In this document: piece after piece, positions 1-13,070 of the stretch
How the letters are laid out: each line of letters starts with the position of its first letter
Position numbering within the stretch: position 1 is the stretch's first letter
NCBI GenBank assembly: GCA_039621445.1
Contig: CP154955.1
Coordinates: 20,945,823 to 21,009,822 of the forward strand
DNA: 64,000 bases
Reading direction: 5' to 3'
Source: Euglena gracilis
Lineage: Eukaryota; Euglenida; Euglenophyceae; Euglenales
Notes under the pieces: model-generated
Databases searched by the model: none
The model's input: the letters and a program-made list of their open reading frames with translations, nothing else
What the model was told of the DNA's origin: nothing
Translations under genes and position numbers: made by a program

Positions 1-934
1 AATTTATGAGAGGGTGGAATGCAAAATATAATGGCAACACACTTGCATTTCCGCGTTGGGAATGAGGGGAGGGGAGGGGGGGGGGGGGGGGGGGGGGAGG
101 GGAACGAACAGGCGTTTTCTTAAGGCCCCTGGGGCGGATCCGCAGGCGGGCTGGAAAAAGGTGCTGGCTTGACCCCCCCCCCTGGGGGTGACGGTCCGGC
201 TGGCTGGCAGCTGGACCCGGCGGGTACCTCGAAAACAGGAAAAAAGCAAAATCCAGCTGGGTTGGAATTTTTCAGCCAAGATTTGGAGGTGAAAAAGCCA
301 CTCAAAAGCCACCCAAAAGTTCAATTGTTGGCCCTTTTTTGACCTCCTTGTTGGAGGATTTTCGGCGCTCTGTGCCGAAAATTTTCAGGCACAGGCTGGC
401 TTCACTGGGCTGGCCTGATCCTGATCTTATTTTAGCAAACCCCCGGGGGAGGTCCACAACCTCGCTGGGAGGTGCTGACTGGCCGGACCCCCTCCCCCCC
501 CGGGTCTGACCTGCACTTTTTTTTTTTTGAAACTGCCCCCCTTTCTTCTGAAGTCGGCAGGGGGGGCTTGTTTGCGGCTGTGTTCAACCTGTGTGAACGT
601 TGCAAATTAGCCCCACGTGTCCAGCAAACATCGCTTTTTCCCTCGGCCAGGTTCTCAAGTGGAACCCTTGAAAAAAAAAAAAAAAGGAAGGCCAGCTGCA
701 GGTTTGTTGGGGTGGGTCCGAAAGCAGTCTTGGAATCACATTTTCCGCAAAATTGGGCGTTCAACGTTAAATATTGTGATTTACATTTTTCTTTTGGATT
801 CACATAACATTAATGTCTGGTGAGAATCTGATCACAGTTCAAGAGCCTCCATCTGTATTGGTTGGTGTCATTGGGGGCGTTTATTTGGAGTGCAATCCAA
901 AGTTCAGACCAATGCCTGCCACTGAGTTGTGCAG

Positions 935-1051
935 GAGCTGCTCTCCAAGCCAGTGCGCCAGAATGAGGAAAAGGTTTTGGCTCATTTGGATTCTATTGCG
1001 TTGGAGCAGCAGCAAAACGCCAAGGAGCCTGACGTCGTTGTGTTGGAAGAC
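935..1051 (+). CDS. ABC1K copy 1, exon a (N-terminal extension)
   Basis: A 117-bp exon, phase 0 at both ends, follows a TGTGCAG acceptor. It encodes an acidic helical segment beginning ELLSKPVRQ and ending VVVLED. It has no recognisable domain. It joins exon b in frame. Confidence 0.55.
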
Positions 1052-1356
1052 GTGTGTGTCTTGCGATGTTGGCGTCTTCTTTTGCATTACCAATTTTTTG
1101 TTCATTTTTACAGCTTGGTGTGGTTTTGTCCTCTTTTGTTTTGTGTGTGTGTTTTCTGTGTTTTTGTTTGATTTGTAGAATTTGCAAACAGGTTCAAGTC
1201 GTGATTCCAAAAGCTTTGGCTACAATACATGCATTTTGACCGCAATATGCACAATGGGGGCAACCCAGGACAAGGGAGCTTCGTAATCGCAGCAAGTGAA
1301 CCGTTATTTTGCTGCATCAAAGCCTTTTCTTCAACGGTTTTGCCACCTTATCACAG

Positions 1357-1439
1357 GGAATCGATGAAGGTGATTATGCACAGCTTCGTGGCCCATTTGA
1401 TGCTGAGAGGCTGGAGGCCATGCTTGCATATTTGGTTGG
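1357..1439 (+). CDS. ABC1K copy 1, exon b
   Basis: The 83-bp exon starts after TATCACAG and ends in phase 2 at GG|GTGACG. It encodes GIDEGDYAQLRG and FDAERLEAMLAYLVG, which resembles the segment just before the ABC1 core. Its phase matches exon c. Confidence 0.6.
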
Positions 1440-1680
1440 GTGACGCTGGTGGTATGTGGTGGCTGCTTATCCACCATAAATTCCATGTGCAGCAGTATTT
1501 GGAGTTAATGATGGATTGAGCCTGTAAATTTTCAACATGGAATTTTTTATGAGTTTCATTTTCTCAGCAGTTGGCTACAAAGGAGTCTTCGACACACAGT
1601 TCTCCCATTTTTTTTGGCTCATTTGCATGGTCACACCCTTGCTCCAGTGCGGATATGCTGGTATTTCTAAATCACTTTGC

Positions 1681-1904
1681 CACTGGCCGACCCCCCCCCC
1701 GGGGGGGATGGGTAACTGATATTTGGCCCAGACTCCCCGGGAGGGGAGGGGATGGGGGGATCGGGAAATACCAACCACTGAAAACCACTAAATTGAGCCA
1801 AATGTGGGGAGAGTAGTGACTGACTTCTTTTCCAAAAAATAAGTGGCGGACTGGTTTTGGGAAGACCGGAAGTGACCCCGGGGGGGTCGGTAAGATATTG
1901 TATG
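1681..1904 (+). mobile_element. MITE-like intronic repeat M1
   Basis: It starts CACTGGCCGACC with a C-run and ends with a G-run, GGTCGGTAA and ATTGTATG, giving inverted CCGACC/GGTCGG ends. Inside is GTGACTGACTTC. It shares both ends and the GACTGAC motif with the repeat at 3482-3814. Its right end runs into the acceptor of exon c. Copy 2 equivalent: 29287-29511. Confidence 0.5.
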
Positions 1905-1911
1905 TTCTCAG

Positions 1912-2149
1912 CCCAGTATCAAGCGTGCCGCTGGCTTTTTTTGCCACCCGGAAGCTGGAAGTCGCCGTCCGGGTCTCCGAGATCGTGCTGGCCGGGTTGC
2001 GTGCCTGGCGGGCATGGCGCAGCCAAGACAGCCTGCCGCTGGAGAAGCGAACACGCGGAGCCATCCTCCGGCAGGAGCTGGTGGGGCTGGGGCCGGTGTT
2101 TTTGAAGATCGGCCAAACCCTGTCACAGCGGCCCGACATCATCGGAGAG
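1912..2149 (+). CDS. ABC1K copy 1, exon c (KxGQ motif)
   Basis: The 238-bp exon encodes the start of the ABC1 domain, including KLEVAVRVSEIVLAGLR and the KxGQ signature KIGQTLSQRPDII. It ends GGAGAG|GTCTGC in phase 0. The acceptor lies at the end of a repeat (see the MITE-like family). Confidence 0.85.
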
Positions 2150-2992
2150 GTCTGCTCCTGGGGGCTTGACCACAGCCAAGAAAGAAAAAAGAGGCATTGG
2201 TTCAAAATGAGGAGGGTGAACGGTTCTCCCCTCATGTGCGGGGCTTGAGAGAAGGAGGATGTCCTGATTGCCAACATTTATCCAAAACGTTTCCGCCCCA
2301 CCCCCAAAACTGGTTGGGGGCAGTGGGCATTTTTTTGGTTTGTTGCCGCTCCTCCAAACCACAAAATGTTGGACAAGCATTGGTCACATGCATTTTTATT
2401 GTGTGGGATGGAGATTTATTTTATTTCAAGGAGCTCCATGGGAAGGCAGAGGGAATAGCATTTTCCAAGTGGATCCAGCTTTTAACAGCCCGGGGTGAGG
2501 GCGTGGTGCCTAGGTCAACCAGGTGCCTCCCCGCAGAGCAGGCACATCCCTCCTGTGGGGGGGCAGTTTGGGTCCCATTTGGGTACAATACGGGTGGATT
2601 CCACTTTTCAAAATGGCCCTGGGGGGTTGCAAGCAGGCTTTTGTTTAAGGGTTTGCAGTCCCCCTCCAGGGGGGCAGGGGGGGGGGGTGGCTATGTGCCG
2701 CATTTTATTTGCAATCCCAAACTTGCCAAAAATGCCCATTTTGGCAATCTTTCGGATTTTGAGAACAAAATCAGCAAAATAAAACACATTAAAAATCTTA
2801 TTTCCACCTTGCGCAGTGCTGGAGGATATTTTTTCCAGTCGGGGAGACCCCGGACCCCGGGGGGGGGGGGGGGTCTTGCCAGTCCCTTTTCCCAGTGTCC
2901 AACAAATTGGCCAGCCAGTGGACCCCTCCGGAGTCTTCAAGCAAAAGCCTGGTTGTAAGAGCACCACCCTCGCCCGCACTCGGCTCCCGCAG

Positions 2993-3109
2993 GAGGCGGC
3001 GGACGCCCTCAAGAGCCTGCAGAGCCGCAGCCCGCCGTTCCCCTCCTCCGTCGCCTTCGCCATCATCGCGCGGGACCTGCAGTGGTCGGGGCCCATCGCC
3101 CCCACCCAG
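2993..3109 (+). CDS. ABC1K copy 1, exon d
   Basis: The 117-bp GC-rich exon encodes EAADALKSLQSRSPPFP, the usual 'LQDxxPPFP' segment after the KxGQ motif. The acceptor is CCCGCAG and the donor CAG|GTGGTC. Copy 2 has GC instead of GT at this donor. Confidence 0.8.
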
Positions 3110-3255
3110 GTGGTCCAGAGGCGTCTGGGGAGTTCTGGGCTCATTCCAAGGCGACTGTGTCCGTTCGTGCCACGCATCACAGGAGTGCGGAGCCAGCTGG
3201 ATGACAATTGCAATGCCCGGCCCGCCGGACTGCCTCTCCGGGGCTGGGTTCAGAG

Positions 3256-3408
3256 GAACATGCGCCATCGACGGCCATGCCCTTTTGGCGGACGCTGACT
3301 GTGGACCCGCCTGGCCGCAACGTGCCCCACCCGGGGCTGGAGACCGGGGCGGCGCCCCTGTTCAAGTGGATCAGCCCCGAGCCCATCGCCAGCGCCAGCC
3401 TGGGGCAG
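3256..3408 (+). CDS. ABC1K copy 1, exon e (Ala-rich loop)
   Basis: The exon ends at CTGGGGCAG|GTGATT and encodes PLFKWISPEPIASASLGQ, the alanine-rich nucleotide-binding loop. The phase-0 acceptor CAGAG at 3251-3255 is my choice among several. Copy 1 lacks 6 bp (two codons) that copy 2 has. Confidence 0.7.
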
Positions 3409-3481
3409 GTGATTGCCTGGTCCACTCGCTTCTTTTCATCTGCGTTGATGGATCAAAATGCTCAGGCAATGTGAGACCAAT

Positions 3482-3814
3482 CCATACAATCACTTGGTCA
3501 CTGGCCAACCCCCCCCCCGGGTGGGCGACTGGTGTTTTCAGAGTGACTCACCAGTTTCTGGCCCGGCCTCCCTCCCCCCCCCCCCCCGTGAAGGTCAGCA
3601 AAAAACCACCAAAGTGACGCGGCGCTGAAGGCGCCGGAAATTTTTTGGCCTTTTTTGCATGTTTTTGGTCAATCTTCCTTTGGATTCTAGAGTGCCCCCC
3701 CCCCCCGGTAGTGACTGACTGGTTTCCCGGAAAAAAAAAGTGACTGACTGGTTTTTCGAAGAGTGGAGTGACCCCCCGGTCACTCCCACGGGGGGTCGGT
3801 AAAAAATTGTATGG
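3482..3814 (+). mobile_element. MITE-like intronic repeat M2
   Basis: The terminal inverted repeats are CCATACAAT and ATTGTATGG, with inner CCGACCCCC/GGGGGTCGG (one C-run mismatch), flanked by CCAAT on both sides (3477-3481 and 3816-3820), a possible 5-bp target duplication. It contains a GGCGCTGAAGGCGCC hairpin and two GTGACTGACTGGTTT motifs. Non-coding. Copy 2 equivalent: about 31139-31450. Confidence 0.55.
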
Positions 3815-3875
3815 GCCAATCCCACGGGCGAGAAGACATCCCTTCACGGCGTATGGCATTCGTACGGCTGTGCAG

Positions 3876-4040
3876 GTGTACAAGGCAGAGACGTGGGAGG
3901 GGCAGCAGCTGGCAGTTAAGGTCCAGCGGCCCTACAGCATCCGCCAGGTGGCCCTGGACTGGGTGTGCTGGAACCGGAGCCTGAAGGTCCTTTCTGTGTT
4001 GTGGAACCAGGAGACCGACCTCGGGGTGATCGCTGATGAG
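3876..4040 (+). CDS. ABC1K copy 1, exon f (invariant lysine)
   Basis: The 165-bp exon encodes VYKAETWEGQQLAVKVQRP, with the invariant ATP-site lysine, and ends ETDLGVIADE. The donor GAG|GTGTTG opens an intron of about 3.5 kb. Confidence 0.85.
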
Positions 4041-7000
4041 GTGTTGTGGCAGTTTGCTGCATAAATTCTGAGTGCATGTTTGTATTTCCTCCCCATTTCT
4101 GGTTTTTTTCTGGTCATCCAGATTCCGCCAACTTCTGGGTATGAGAAATTGGTGTTCTCAAAAAGAATCACTTTTTTTCTATTTGAAGTTCTCTGTGTTC
4201 ACATATTTCTTCCCGTTTATTTGATTATTTTATTTGAAAAAAATGTAACCCCCCAAAAAAGACCGGGGGTCCATTTCATGGGTCGGTTGCTGGAAAGCCC
4301 GAGGTGGGGGGGGGCTTGCTTATTCATGGGGGTCCATTTTATGGATTTTGCTGAAAAATTTACAACCCCAAAAATGTCCAAAAATGCCCCCCCAAAATAC
4401 CAATTTTCGAAAAATTTGGCGCTTCGCACCAGACAAATAGGAGTAAATATGCTGAATTGTGTGAAAACTGTCCCAAAATGGCAGATTTACCCCCAAAATG
4501 TCCCATTTTTCAAAAAATTGGCGCAGGGGGGGTCTTATTTGGGGGGGGTCCATTTCATGGATTTTTGCTCGGACCGGCCAGGGGGGTGCTATTTTTTGGG
4601 GGGGTCCATTTTATGGGGGCGCCAAAGCGCAACCGTGGAGTGAAGTCCCCTCGTTTCATCACCCGGTGCTTTGTGTTCATGCACACTGGGCCCCGGGAGC
4701 GCTGTGCCAGTAGACTGTGGAGTTCCAAGTCGTTGGTTTCGTCCCCAGGCCCGGGAGGTGCAGGGAGACACTAATTCGGACTGTCTCGAGTCTCAGGCCT
4801 TGGTGTTCGAAAACAGAATTTTTTTTGGCATTTGAGTGTCGGCGCAAATTTGCAGTCACTTTCAAAGTTAAGTGCGAGTTAGGCCGCCTAAGATCCTCTG
4901 ATGAGGTCTCCCTGTTGCATTTTAGAAAAGTTGTTCCATCCGATTCATATGTCCATTAACCCACAGTGGGCATTTCGAGAGTGTGAGAGTGGGTTAGTCC
5001 CCAAGGATGTGGGATCCAGTTGGCCAGGTAAATGTATCCCATTTAAGCACTTCAGTTTTCTATTGTGCGCAATGTTCCACATTTGGCTTTTTTGAATCCC
5101 AATTTTTTGAAACCCTCCCTTTTGAAAACCGAATCTGTAGTTTTCATTTTTTTTGTGTGGGCAACTGCGCATTTGCGCAACCAACACCCAAGCCCAACGC
5201 TGGCCGTGCAGAGGGGGGCCCAACACACTGTAACCAGGAATTTTTTGAGGCAAAAATTCTCAAAAATTTTTAAGGTTTTTTAAGTTTTTTAAGGCATTTT
5301 GAAGATTTGAAGAAGAAGAAGAAGAATCTACCAAGGCGTCCATCTTCAATTGGCGGTCAAAGAGCCATCCAGGCATCGAACCAACGTCGGTCCAGGTTGA
5401 AAATCAAACCCATTTTTTTGAGTTTTGGGTGGATAGGCAATGTTCCAGCGATGAAAATCATTTTCCCCCCAGAGTTGGCTTGTTTTTGCCGAGATTTTGT
5501 GGGGGGTTTTTTTTGCTCGAAATTCGAAAAAATTTCAGGACCAATTTTTTTAGGTATTTTAATTTTTTTGAGGCACCTTAAAAAATGTAATGCCTGACTG
5601 TAACACACCATAAGCTCAGGGGCTATTCCATTGCCCATTGTGCGCATACGCAACGGTCATGCTTTTTGCAATGCGCAACGAGTGACCGTTGCATATGTGC
5701 ACAATGGCAATAACCTTTGCGTTCTGTGCCAGGAAAAAAACCCTGGGTCGCCCTCGTCCTCCCAATTGTACCATTCTTCCCACTCCAAGCTTGCAGGCAT
5801 CTGAAACGTTGTTTTTTCAGAGTCACACTCCAGACAACTCAGCATGCAATCGTTCACGCAAATTGCATGGAGCCCCAAAAAACCACAAAAAAATAACTCT
5901 TTCACCCGACGTCGAACCTAAGCGTCAAAAACGAGGGACTCAAAATGGGGGTTTCGCTGGGCAGGCACTCCAAGACACTCCCAATCCGACCCCCCCGGGG
6001 GGTAGGGCACACGGCCAAAAGTGCCCCTGGCGAGACCCCGGCGCCGAAGGCGGTGGGGAGCCAAACATGGCCTATTTTCAAAGGAATGTGCCTGGGCACA
6101 GGCCGAAATCCGACCCCCCAGGGGGGGGGGGGCAGTGCCTGCCTGGGCAGGCACTCACAGGCACTCTGGGCCCCCCCTCCTCCCCCTGGGGTTGGTTAAA
6201 AAAAACAGCCTCCTTTTCGAGGTTTTAAACTTTTTGTTGGGTTTTTTTTTGACATGGTGACACAGGCCAAAAAAAGAATACCCCTGGGTCCGAAACATCG
6301 GCAAATAACACAGGACCCAAAATGGAGGGTTGGTCACAAGGGGACCAACCCTTGCGACAACAACAAAGGTGAGCTAACCTGAACGAACCAGCATTGCATT
6401 ATGCTTGTGTCTGTTGTGCATTGGTGTGTCTATTGCGCATTTTCGCAACATATTTCCTCACCAAAGAGGCTCCCCTGCCCACCGTAACACACCGAAGTGT
6501 CTCCCATAAACTCAGGGATCCGTCAGTCATGCATCGCGCACATGCGCCATGGGAAACCGTTTGCGCATGTGCACAATGCCCTTTCGAGTTGCAGGCGTGT
6601 ATGAATGCGTGTGTGCTGTGGGAGAAGGTGAGCGATTGAGGAGAATGATGAAATGGGTTTTGAGAATTGTTGTGTCCAGGACATATATTTAATCACTGGA
6701 CCTCCCCCCCAATACCAACCGCAATACAATATGACCGAGAGAAGGCTTCCATCCACCTGTCCAACACTGTCCTCTGTCCCCTCTGGTGTTCAGACTCTAC
6801 GTGGCCGAGGCTACGAGGCTCTGTTCATTGTGAGATGAGCGTCAAGCAGCGCAAGGAGTTGTAGCAGGCCATGTGGGTTTAGAATTTAAGAAATGAATGC
6901 CCATTGCGCAGTGCAATTGACCTCTTAAATTTTCATTCTAAATAAGCGTGGCCATTGTGCAAAATGCGCAATGAAAATGTGTTTTAACCAATAAGTTGTA

Positions 7001-7586
7001 AGTGTTGCCATTGCACAAATGTGCAATGTGGGTGGTCATTTGGATCACAAATAATTAAGGCATTGCGCAAATGCGCAATGTGTTTAATTTTTCTGCAATT
7101 AAAATTTTGGTGTGCCGTTGCGCAGATGTGCACTCTGGAGTCCCCTCATTTCATTACCCAGCGCTTCGCGTTCATGTGCACTGGACCTTGGGCCTCCCAA
7201 GTTCATTCCCAAAGGATGTTCGGCGAATTTTCGGGTTTGGTGAGGGCCAGGGCCATGGTTTTCAAATCATGCATTACTTGCAAGTCTGCCAACCTAAGCA
7301 TTAAGTTCAGACATTTGGGGTTTCAGAGACCTCCTTCATCAGAAAGGAGTATCCGCATGACACTAGGGGTTTCAGAGACCACCTCGATTCGTCACTTTAT
7401 CAGAGGCGGGAATCCTACACCCCTGGTCACAAGCAGGGGGCACTTCATGCAATGCACTTCCCATTGCGGAGTGGACGGAGAGTGACGCCTGCATGTAAAA
7501 AATCCTTATTTTTAGTATTGGGACAGGATTTTTTTTAATTACCCTGGGCACAATATGAACCTGTAGACTTATGCCCTTGACCACAG
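4041..7586 (+). other. Intron between ABC1K exons f and g, copy 1
   Basis: No exon is needed here, because exons f and g join in phase. The intron holds a block of repeated GGGTCCATTTYATGG motifs with G-runs (4256-4620), a (GAA)n tract near 5309-5325, CCGACC/G-run blocks at 5985-6180, and a cluster of TGCGCA-type palindromes at 5637-5710, 6526-6585 and 6950-7130. The segment CCTCRTTTCATYACCC plus about 30 bp occurs twice (4650 and 7143). Confidence 0.6.
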
Positions 7587-7671
7587 GTTGCTGTTGGAGT
7601 GTTCAATGAGCTAAGATATGAGAAGGAGGCCGCCCATGCTGAAGAGTTCAACCAACTTCATGGCTACCTTG
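7587..7671 (+). CDS. ABC1K copy 1, exon g (ELDYxxEA equivalent)
   Basis: The 85-bp exon encodes VAVGVFNELRYEKEA and AEEFNQLHGYL. It corresponds to the family's ELDYxxEAxN helix, with Arg in place of Asp. It ends in phase 1 and joins exon h to form a Gly codon. Confidence 0.8.
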
Positions 7672-10600
7672 GTGTGTCCCGGTGCCCTTCAATTGCCACA
7701 ATGAGAAACAATTCTTGGCTGAGATTCAAATTTGATTAACACGAGGTTTTTTATATATCTTAAAAAGGATTTCATTTCATTGTGGTCATCACAATGAATG
7801 TTTTAATCAGACGACACAGAAAAGTTGTAGTTACACACAACGGAATTTGTGAAACAGCGTTGCTTGAGAAAAATTAAACCCATCCCCCTAGGGAGGGATG
7901 GAGCCAAGGTAGCCAGCCAGCCAGCCAGCCAGAAGCCTTTTTTTTTCCAGCCCCAGACTTTATCCCCCCCCCCATCGACGAGTTTTATTTATTTTGCATC
8001 CACCTGTTGGGCGGATTTTTCTGCATTTTTCTGCATTTCTGCATACCCCTTTCGCTCTTCCGCTTGGAGTCAGGATCGAAATTGGGTATGGATTTTGTAC
8101 AGAGGGGTCCGACCAAGGGGGAGTCCGACGACCTAGAAAAATACTTGCCTTCCCCAGTAAAAGTCTTCATTGTGCAACCTTGTTTGTCGTGCCACGTGGT
8201 TTGCATTTTTTCCCACCGAAGAAAAACATAAAACGCAAAAGCAACACAGTGTCATGCACGCAATTTTTCGAAAAAAACCTAAAATAAAAACACGGGAAAA
8301 ATGCCATACAAAATAAAGCGGGGTGCAAATTTGCACAGTGGATCATTGATTTTCCCCGTTGCATGTATTTGCATATCATTTTAATAAGAAGAATTGTGTT
8401 TAATGTGAGGTAATAATATATTTAATACACATGACATAACATAATATGATATAGTAACCCCCCCAAATTAGGCACCCGAGCTAGGGGGGGGGGTGTTATT
8501 TAGGGGGGGTGATATTTTTACATGGAAAACCAAAGGAAAACGGGGGAGGGGGTGTTATTTGGGCGCCCCCCAGGGGGGTGTTATTTGGGGTGTTATTTGG
8601 GGGGTTATAATGTCAAAAAATATAGTGTAATGCAATAGAACATAACATAAAATGAAATTAAATTGTGTTATACCATATTATATTATGGTATATAAAACTA
8701 TACTGTATTGTACTATACTACACTACACTACACTATATTATACCACGCCATACTATACTATATTATTATTATTATACTATATTATACTATACGATACTAT
8801 ACTGTACTGTACTATACTATACTATACTATACTATACTATACTATACTATACTATACTATACTATACTATACTATACGAGACGGAGGACTATACTATACT
8901 ATACTATACTATACTATACTATACTATACCATACGGGATACTATACTAGACTATACTATACTATACTATACTATAAGACGAGACAACGATACTATACTAT
9001 ACTATACTATACTAATATAATACTATACTATACTATAATACTATACTATACTATACGAGAATACTATACGAATACTAATACGAATATAATACTATACTAT
9101 ACTATATATACAAAACGATACTATACTACTATACTATACGAGAGAGACGATACTACTATAACTAGACTATACTATACTATACTATACTAGACTATACTAT
9201 ACGATATATACTAACTATACTATACTATACTAGACTATACTATACTATACTATACTATACTATATACTATAATATACTATATACTAAATTATACTATATT
9301 ATATACTATACTATACTATATACTATACTATAATATATACTATTATACTATATATATTATACTATACTATACCATACTATACTATACTATACTATACTAT
9401 ACTATACTATACTATACTATACTATATTATACTATACTATTGTGTACTATTGTGTACTATACTACTATTGTGTATTATACTATATTATACTATACTACTA
9501 TTGTGTTATACCATATTATATTATGGTATATAAAGCTATACTGTATTGCACTATACTACACTACACTACACTATATTATACCGCACCATACTATACTACA
9601 CTACACTATACTATATTATACTATTCTATACTATACTATACTATACCATACCATACTATACTATACTATACTATACTATACTATACTATACTATACTATA
9701 CTATACTATACCATACCATACTATACTATACTATACTATACTATACTATACTATACTATACTGTATTATAATGTAATGTAATGTAATATAATATAATATC
9801 ACATGATCTGATGTGATACGATATAATATGATATGATATGATACGATATGATATGATATGGTATGATATGATATGATATGATATCACACCACATAACACA
9901 ATACAATGCAATGCAATACACAATACAATGCAATGCAATGCAATGCAATACAATACAATACAATGCAATACAATACAATGTAATACAATACAATATAATG
10001 TAATGTAATGTAATGTGATGTAATGAATATAATAATATAATATAATTTTATATAATATAATATGATATAACATAATACAATACAATACAATATAATATAA
10101 TATAATATAATATAATATAATATAATGTAATGTAATGTAATGTAATATAATATAATATAATACATCATAATATTTTACATACATCAAAATATATCACATG
10201 CATATTATATTGATTTGTCCCAAAATGTGAGTATGCAATTTCCAGTTATCTGGAGAAGAGCAATTTCCTTGCTCAATCCCCGGAAAATTTTTTGAAGGTG
10301 AAACACACAAAATTTGCAAAAAATACGATTTTTGCAAAACTGTAATATTGTAGGAAAATACAATTTTTAAGCATTTGGAGTAATACAAAACAAACAATTG
10401 TTGCAATTGCAATTCCCCCTCTGCACCAAGTACCCAAATCAAAGCACCCTGTGCCAAACCCCAAAATTTCAGGACATATTTTAGCATTAACAAAAAAGAT
10501 CTGTCAAAGAAGAGTAGTTCCAGCCCTGGGAACCCCATGTTCGGGGAGGCAGTTTTTTCCAGCCAGCCCAATTTTTCAGCCCCAAATTTTCGCATTTTGC

Positions 10601-12978
10601 GGCAGGTTTTTACCCAGGGGGAAGGGGGGTCGACCTCACCGGGGGGGGGGGGAGGGGTCCAGGGCCCCTCCTCCCAATCACCCAATACCCTGCTTGTGGG
10701 TCTCTTCAAGCCAAAAATGAACAACTGCCCATAAAAAGGCCCATAAGTATTCTTTGAAAGGATAAGCATTAGCTAACATGAAAATCCCCAAAGAGCTCAA
10801 AAAATAAAAACTGAGAAAGAATTTATTTTTGCCATTTTTTTTTGAACCCATTTTTGTCTGAACCCAGCAAAAAGCTGCTGGCCAGCGGTTGCAAGTTGTA
10901 ATTTCCCCTTCCCCTGGGGGGACGCTGCGATTGGGCTGGGCCAAAATTGAGGCTGGTGGTGGGGTCTGCAGAACTTTAAAGTTATTTGAAAGTGATGGGG
11001 GGATATTATTTGGACCGCTGAAATCCAAATCGAGGTTTTTTTTGGCGCTGGTACCTCGTGGTACCAGCGCCCACAATCGAGGTACATCAGGGTACCTCGT
11101 GCCCACAATATTGGCATCTCAGTTACAGTCAGGGTTCATTTGGGTCTTTTTGGGTATCACCACAAATTTCTTTCCTCACCCCAGCACCCAGGTCCTTAAA
11201 GAGATGAATGGCCGCATACTAGGGAACACAAAGAAGACAAGCCAGTTGAACCACCAAAACTACAGAACCGCAAAAAAAATACAATTCAAAAAATTATTCA
11301 TGGTCAAAATCAAGTCCGCCTCTCCCGGGAACTACGTGTTTTTTTTGCTGTTTTTTTTTTTTGAGGTCTGAATCCCCAAAGTGATAATTATGTGGCATGT
11401 TCATTTCCACTCTTTTTGTAACCAACTTCAAAAACCTCCACAACCTGCCGCAAAATTTCAGAAAGCAAGCAAAGGGGTGGACATGCCAACCCGCCTCCAG
11501 AGCACCACCTGGCGCTGGCAGTTGTCACACAGGGAATGGGGGGTGGCGGTATTGAGGTTTTGGCGTTTTTTTTCGCTTTTTTTTAATAAGCAATGGATTG
11601 TTCGAAAATTCTGCCACTGGGGGTTGATGAGGGGGATACAGAACACAGGAGGATTGCCACCAGTTTCCTGTTGAGTTTGGTGGCAAGTTGCCCATGAATG
11701 CCCTACAGCTCCGCGGCACCCACACAACAGCGTAAATGATGGTGGTGTACGCAAATGCGCACATGGACGATGTGCGTATTTGTGCACACCGACCATTTTG
11801 AAACAAACCAAGAGCCTCCGATGGCAGTGTGTTTGGAGCTGAAATGTGAGTGTATTGTTTTATATGGCCCCCGAACACAGGGATTTTCAAGTTGACAGAC
11901 ACATCCATTTTCAGCCAATCACCTGTGCCTCATTTTTGGATTGGGGGTGAAGATCATTTTTAAACTCAGTTTTTCAGGATAAAACCTGAAAATGTTGTTT
12001 GTTTTGATGTTTCAGGGGCCAAGAAATGGTTTTTCACAGCTTCAATTGCCGATGTCCAGATTCGGGCCCGCAGGCTGGTCCTTTAGTTGTATTTAAGCTC
12101 TACAAAATACCTCGCACTCAAGGATTTCCAAACTGCAGTGGTGCCACACCCTCTGAATGGTACGTGTGTTAAGTTTCACAAGAGGTTGGTGTGTGCAGAT
12201 GCGCAAACTGACCAAAAAGTCTGTTTTCCCATTTGCACAAACCAGCCACTTGTTCAATTTTACAAACATATCAATTTCGGCTGGCACACATGACCCATTT
12301 GACAGTTAAGCAAACGGTTTCTGCAAACGGTATTTGCCCATACCGACCACCAAAATTTCTAAAACTGTCAAGTTTCAGGGTATCACTTCAGGTTTGGGCA
12401 CACCTCACCAAATCGTTCAGTCAATATGCGGTATACTTGCTCTTGGGCACCCTATTTGCCAAAGTCCTTGCTTTCATCTCCGAGTCCTGGGACACCTCAT
12501 CACATCCTGCTTTCATTTTTGGGGTCATATTTTTTTTATTTTCATAAGAAAATGTTTGATGTGCGCATTTGTGCACATCGACAAAGAAAAAAAGATCAAG
12601 TGCGAGATGTGCCGCCCAAGCATGGCTCAGACCCATAAGAGTGTGCATTGTGTTTAAAAATAACCAAAGAAAAGGAAACGATTTTGTGAAGTGTTTTCTA
12701 ACCAGCTTTTTTTTTTAAGTTATGTGCATCCCACCCCAATGATCACGGTGTATCACGCTGGCGGTTATTTCAAACAAGCTTTTTTTTGACAAAAATGTCA
12801 ACATGTTTTTGAGCTTTGGAAGTGTCTTCTAATTCTCCCCGAGAAGAAATTCAGATACCTCTGTGAAACCCAACAAAAGACAATGTTTGTGTGTGTATGC
12901 TGTGTAATTCAATCAGGTGCTGGTTCGCATTCTCCTCCCAAATTGGTTTAACCCCTGCAGCCTTGAAAAACCACCCAG
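7672..12978 (+). other. Intron between ABC1K exons g and h, copy 1
   Basis: This 5.3-kb intron contains a (CCAG)n tract at 7915, G-run TGTTATTT motifs at 8465-8610, the pentanucleotide satellite at 8650-10190, and TGCGCA palindromes near 11750 and 12560. The exon phases on both sides match, so no further exon is required. Copy 2 equivalent: 35166-40012. Confidence 0.6.
8690..10190. repeat. Pentanucleotide satellite array, copy 1
   Basis: About 1.5 kb of nearly pure pentamers: mainly ACTAT units up to about 9770, then short blocks of GATAT, AATAC/AATGC and AATGT/AATAT units. Long open frames rich in Tyr, Ile and Leu are a by-product of the repeat. Confidence 0.97.
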
Positions 12979-13070
12979 GGTACACCCGAGCACCCCAATG
13001 TGTCCGAAAGTACTCCGGCGACCTGCGCAACTCCCGTGTGTTGGCAATGGAGTGGATAAACGGGACTGCG
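12979..13070 (+). CDS. ABC1K copy 1, exon h (MEWIxG)
   Basis: The 92-bp exon follows ACCACCCAG and encodes YTRAPQCVRKYSGDL and RVLAMEWINGTA, the family's VLxMEWIdG strand. The donor is GCG|GTGTGC, phase 0. Confidence 0.85.

Noticed and set aside
4650-7180. Repeated CCTCRTTTCATYACCC segments as paralogous exons
   Set aside because: Neighbouring exons f and g join in phase without them, and the frames carry no family signal.
8652-9780. Long Tyr/Ile/Leu-rich open frames
   Set aside because: They are translations of the ACTAT satellite, whose 5-bp unit rarely gives stops in these frames.
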